From Bacteroidota bacterium (GTDB taxonomy: Bacteria > Bacteroidota > Bacteroidia > Bacteroidales > Lentimicrobiaceae): DNA of 64,000 nucleotides. The notes beneath the pieces are model-generated. The model did no database searches. It saw nothing but the letters and a program-made list of their open reading frames with translations, and was not told the origin of the DNA. Below are positions 63,851-64,000 of the stretch, piece after piece. The translations under genes and the position numbers were made by a program. The stretch spans positions 89,823 through 153,822 of the forward strand of contig JAEZNO010000025.1 in assembly GCA_023441805.1 (NCBI GenBank), written 5' to 3'. Position 1 is the stretch's first letter, and every line of letters starts with the position of its first letter.

Positions 63851-63885
63851 AAAAAAAAGCTGCCAAAAGAATGGCAGCTTTTTTT
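63851..63885 (+). terminator. Intrinsic terminator after the M1 aminopeptidase gene
   Basis: The stem AAGCTGCC with GGCAGCTT extends through flanking A/T runs to ~13 bp, with loop AAAAGAAT and a T7 tract. It is the insertion target context of the intron that starts at 63889. Confidence 0.92.
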
Positions 63886-63888
63886 ATT

Positions 63889-64000
63889 GTGTGCCGTGCA
63901 TGATTAATAACTTGAAGGTGAAAGTCCTTTATGGGGGTTTTTAGCCACCAACCATTAGCCAAGAGCAAGGGTGTCTGCCGTGAGGCAGAATCTGAAAGAA
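63889..64000 (+). mobile_element. 5' end of a group II intron (group IIC-like), cut by the window edge
   Basis: The sequence starts with GTGTGCC, the group II 5' splice consensus. It continues with elements of domain I known from bacterial introns: GGTGAAAGTCC, TAGCCAAGAGCAAGGGTGTC, then the hairpin TCTGCC-GTGA-GGCAGA (63974-63989, GNRA loop) and AATCTGAA. The order and text closely resemble the Oceanobacillus iheyensis IIC intron as I remember it. The position just 3 bp past the terminator T run is where IIC introns typically insert. The reverse transcriptase gene and domains V/VI would lie beyond the window. Confidence 0.85.

Noticed and set aside
1..64000. CRISPR arrays, tRNA or rRNA genes, riboswitches
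   Set aside because: I read both strands for spaced direct repeats, TPsiC-arm-like sequences and known riboswitch cores and found none that hold up. The 11-bp arrays have no spacers.

Overview
The window comes from the chromosome of a Bacteroidota bacterium, most likely order Bacteroidales or a close relative. The evidence is: AT-rich intergenic DNA; the Bacteroidota -7 promoter element TAnnTTTG upstream of about twenty genes on both strands; secreted peptidases with a type IX secretion C-terminal sorting domain; an ftsY / DUF4295 / rpmG cluster; and Bacteroidota-type SerA, Mpl, DUF1573 and GH92 proteins. Most of the window is ordinary housekeeping sequence. There is no rRNA, tRNA or CRISPR array, and no intact transposase. 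A group II intron begins in the last 112 bases and runs off the end.

Layout. Positions 1-9.3 kb hold the end of a KamA-like radical SAM protein, a secreted C69 dipeptidase, an ADP-forming acyl-CoA synthetase, a DAK2-DegV fusion, a lipoprotein, a DUF1573 protein and an aminotransferase. A hairpin built from 11-bp repeats follows at 9374-9462. Positions 9.5-14.3 kb hold NamZ-type muramidase, a LolC/E-like permease, CysH and Mpl. Positions 14.4-24.7 kb hold clpC, gyrA, a TPR protein, glgB and two small proteins. Positions 24.7-25.9 kb are a 1.2-kb gene-poor stretch with decayed coding fragments, palindromes and an orphan promoter. Positions 26-36.3 kb hold a RelA-type (p)ppGpp synthetase whose hydrolase motifs are lost, floA-nfeD-clpS, a Nudix gene, rimO-thioesterase-osmC, ftsY-DUF4295-rpmG and xerD. 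Positions 36.3-46 kb hold an SDR, cutC, a second 11-bp repeat array, a GH92 glycosidase with an aldolase, serA, a four-helix-bundle protein, DUF1015 and a 59-aa winged-helix protein. Positions 46-56 kb hold a sensor kinase and an LTA-synthase-like enzyme, divergent from a tightly packed glycosyltransferase operon that ends in yggS. Positions 56-64 kb hold an operon running from a peptide-binding lipoprotein to dapA and a secreted M14 carboxypeptidase, then a secreted M1 aminopeptidase, its terminator and the intron.

How the genes fit together. Secreted dipeptidase, carboxypeptidase and aminopeptidase, a peptide-binding lipoprotein, an aminotransferase, a KamA-like enzyme and an ADP-forming acyl-CoA synthetase suggest growth on peptides and amino acids with ATP made from acyl-CoA (inference). 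NamZ and Mpl point to recycling of peptidoglycan fragments. The GH92 enzyme and GlgB concern glycan breakdown and glycogen storage. The 50.9-55.3 kb operon looks like polyprenyl-linked sugar transfer to an envelope component.
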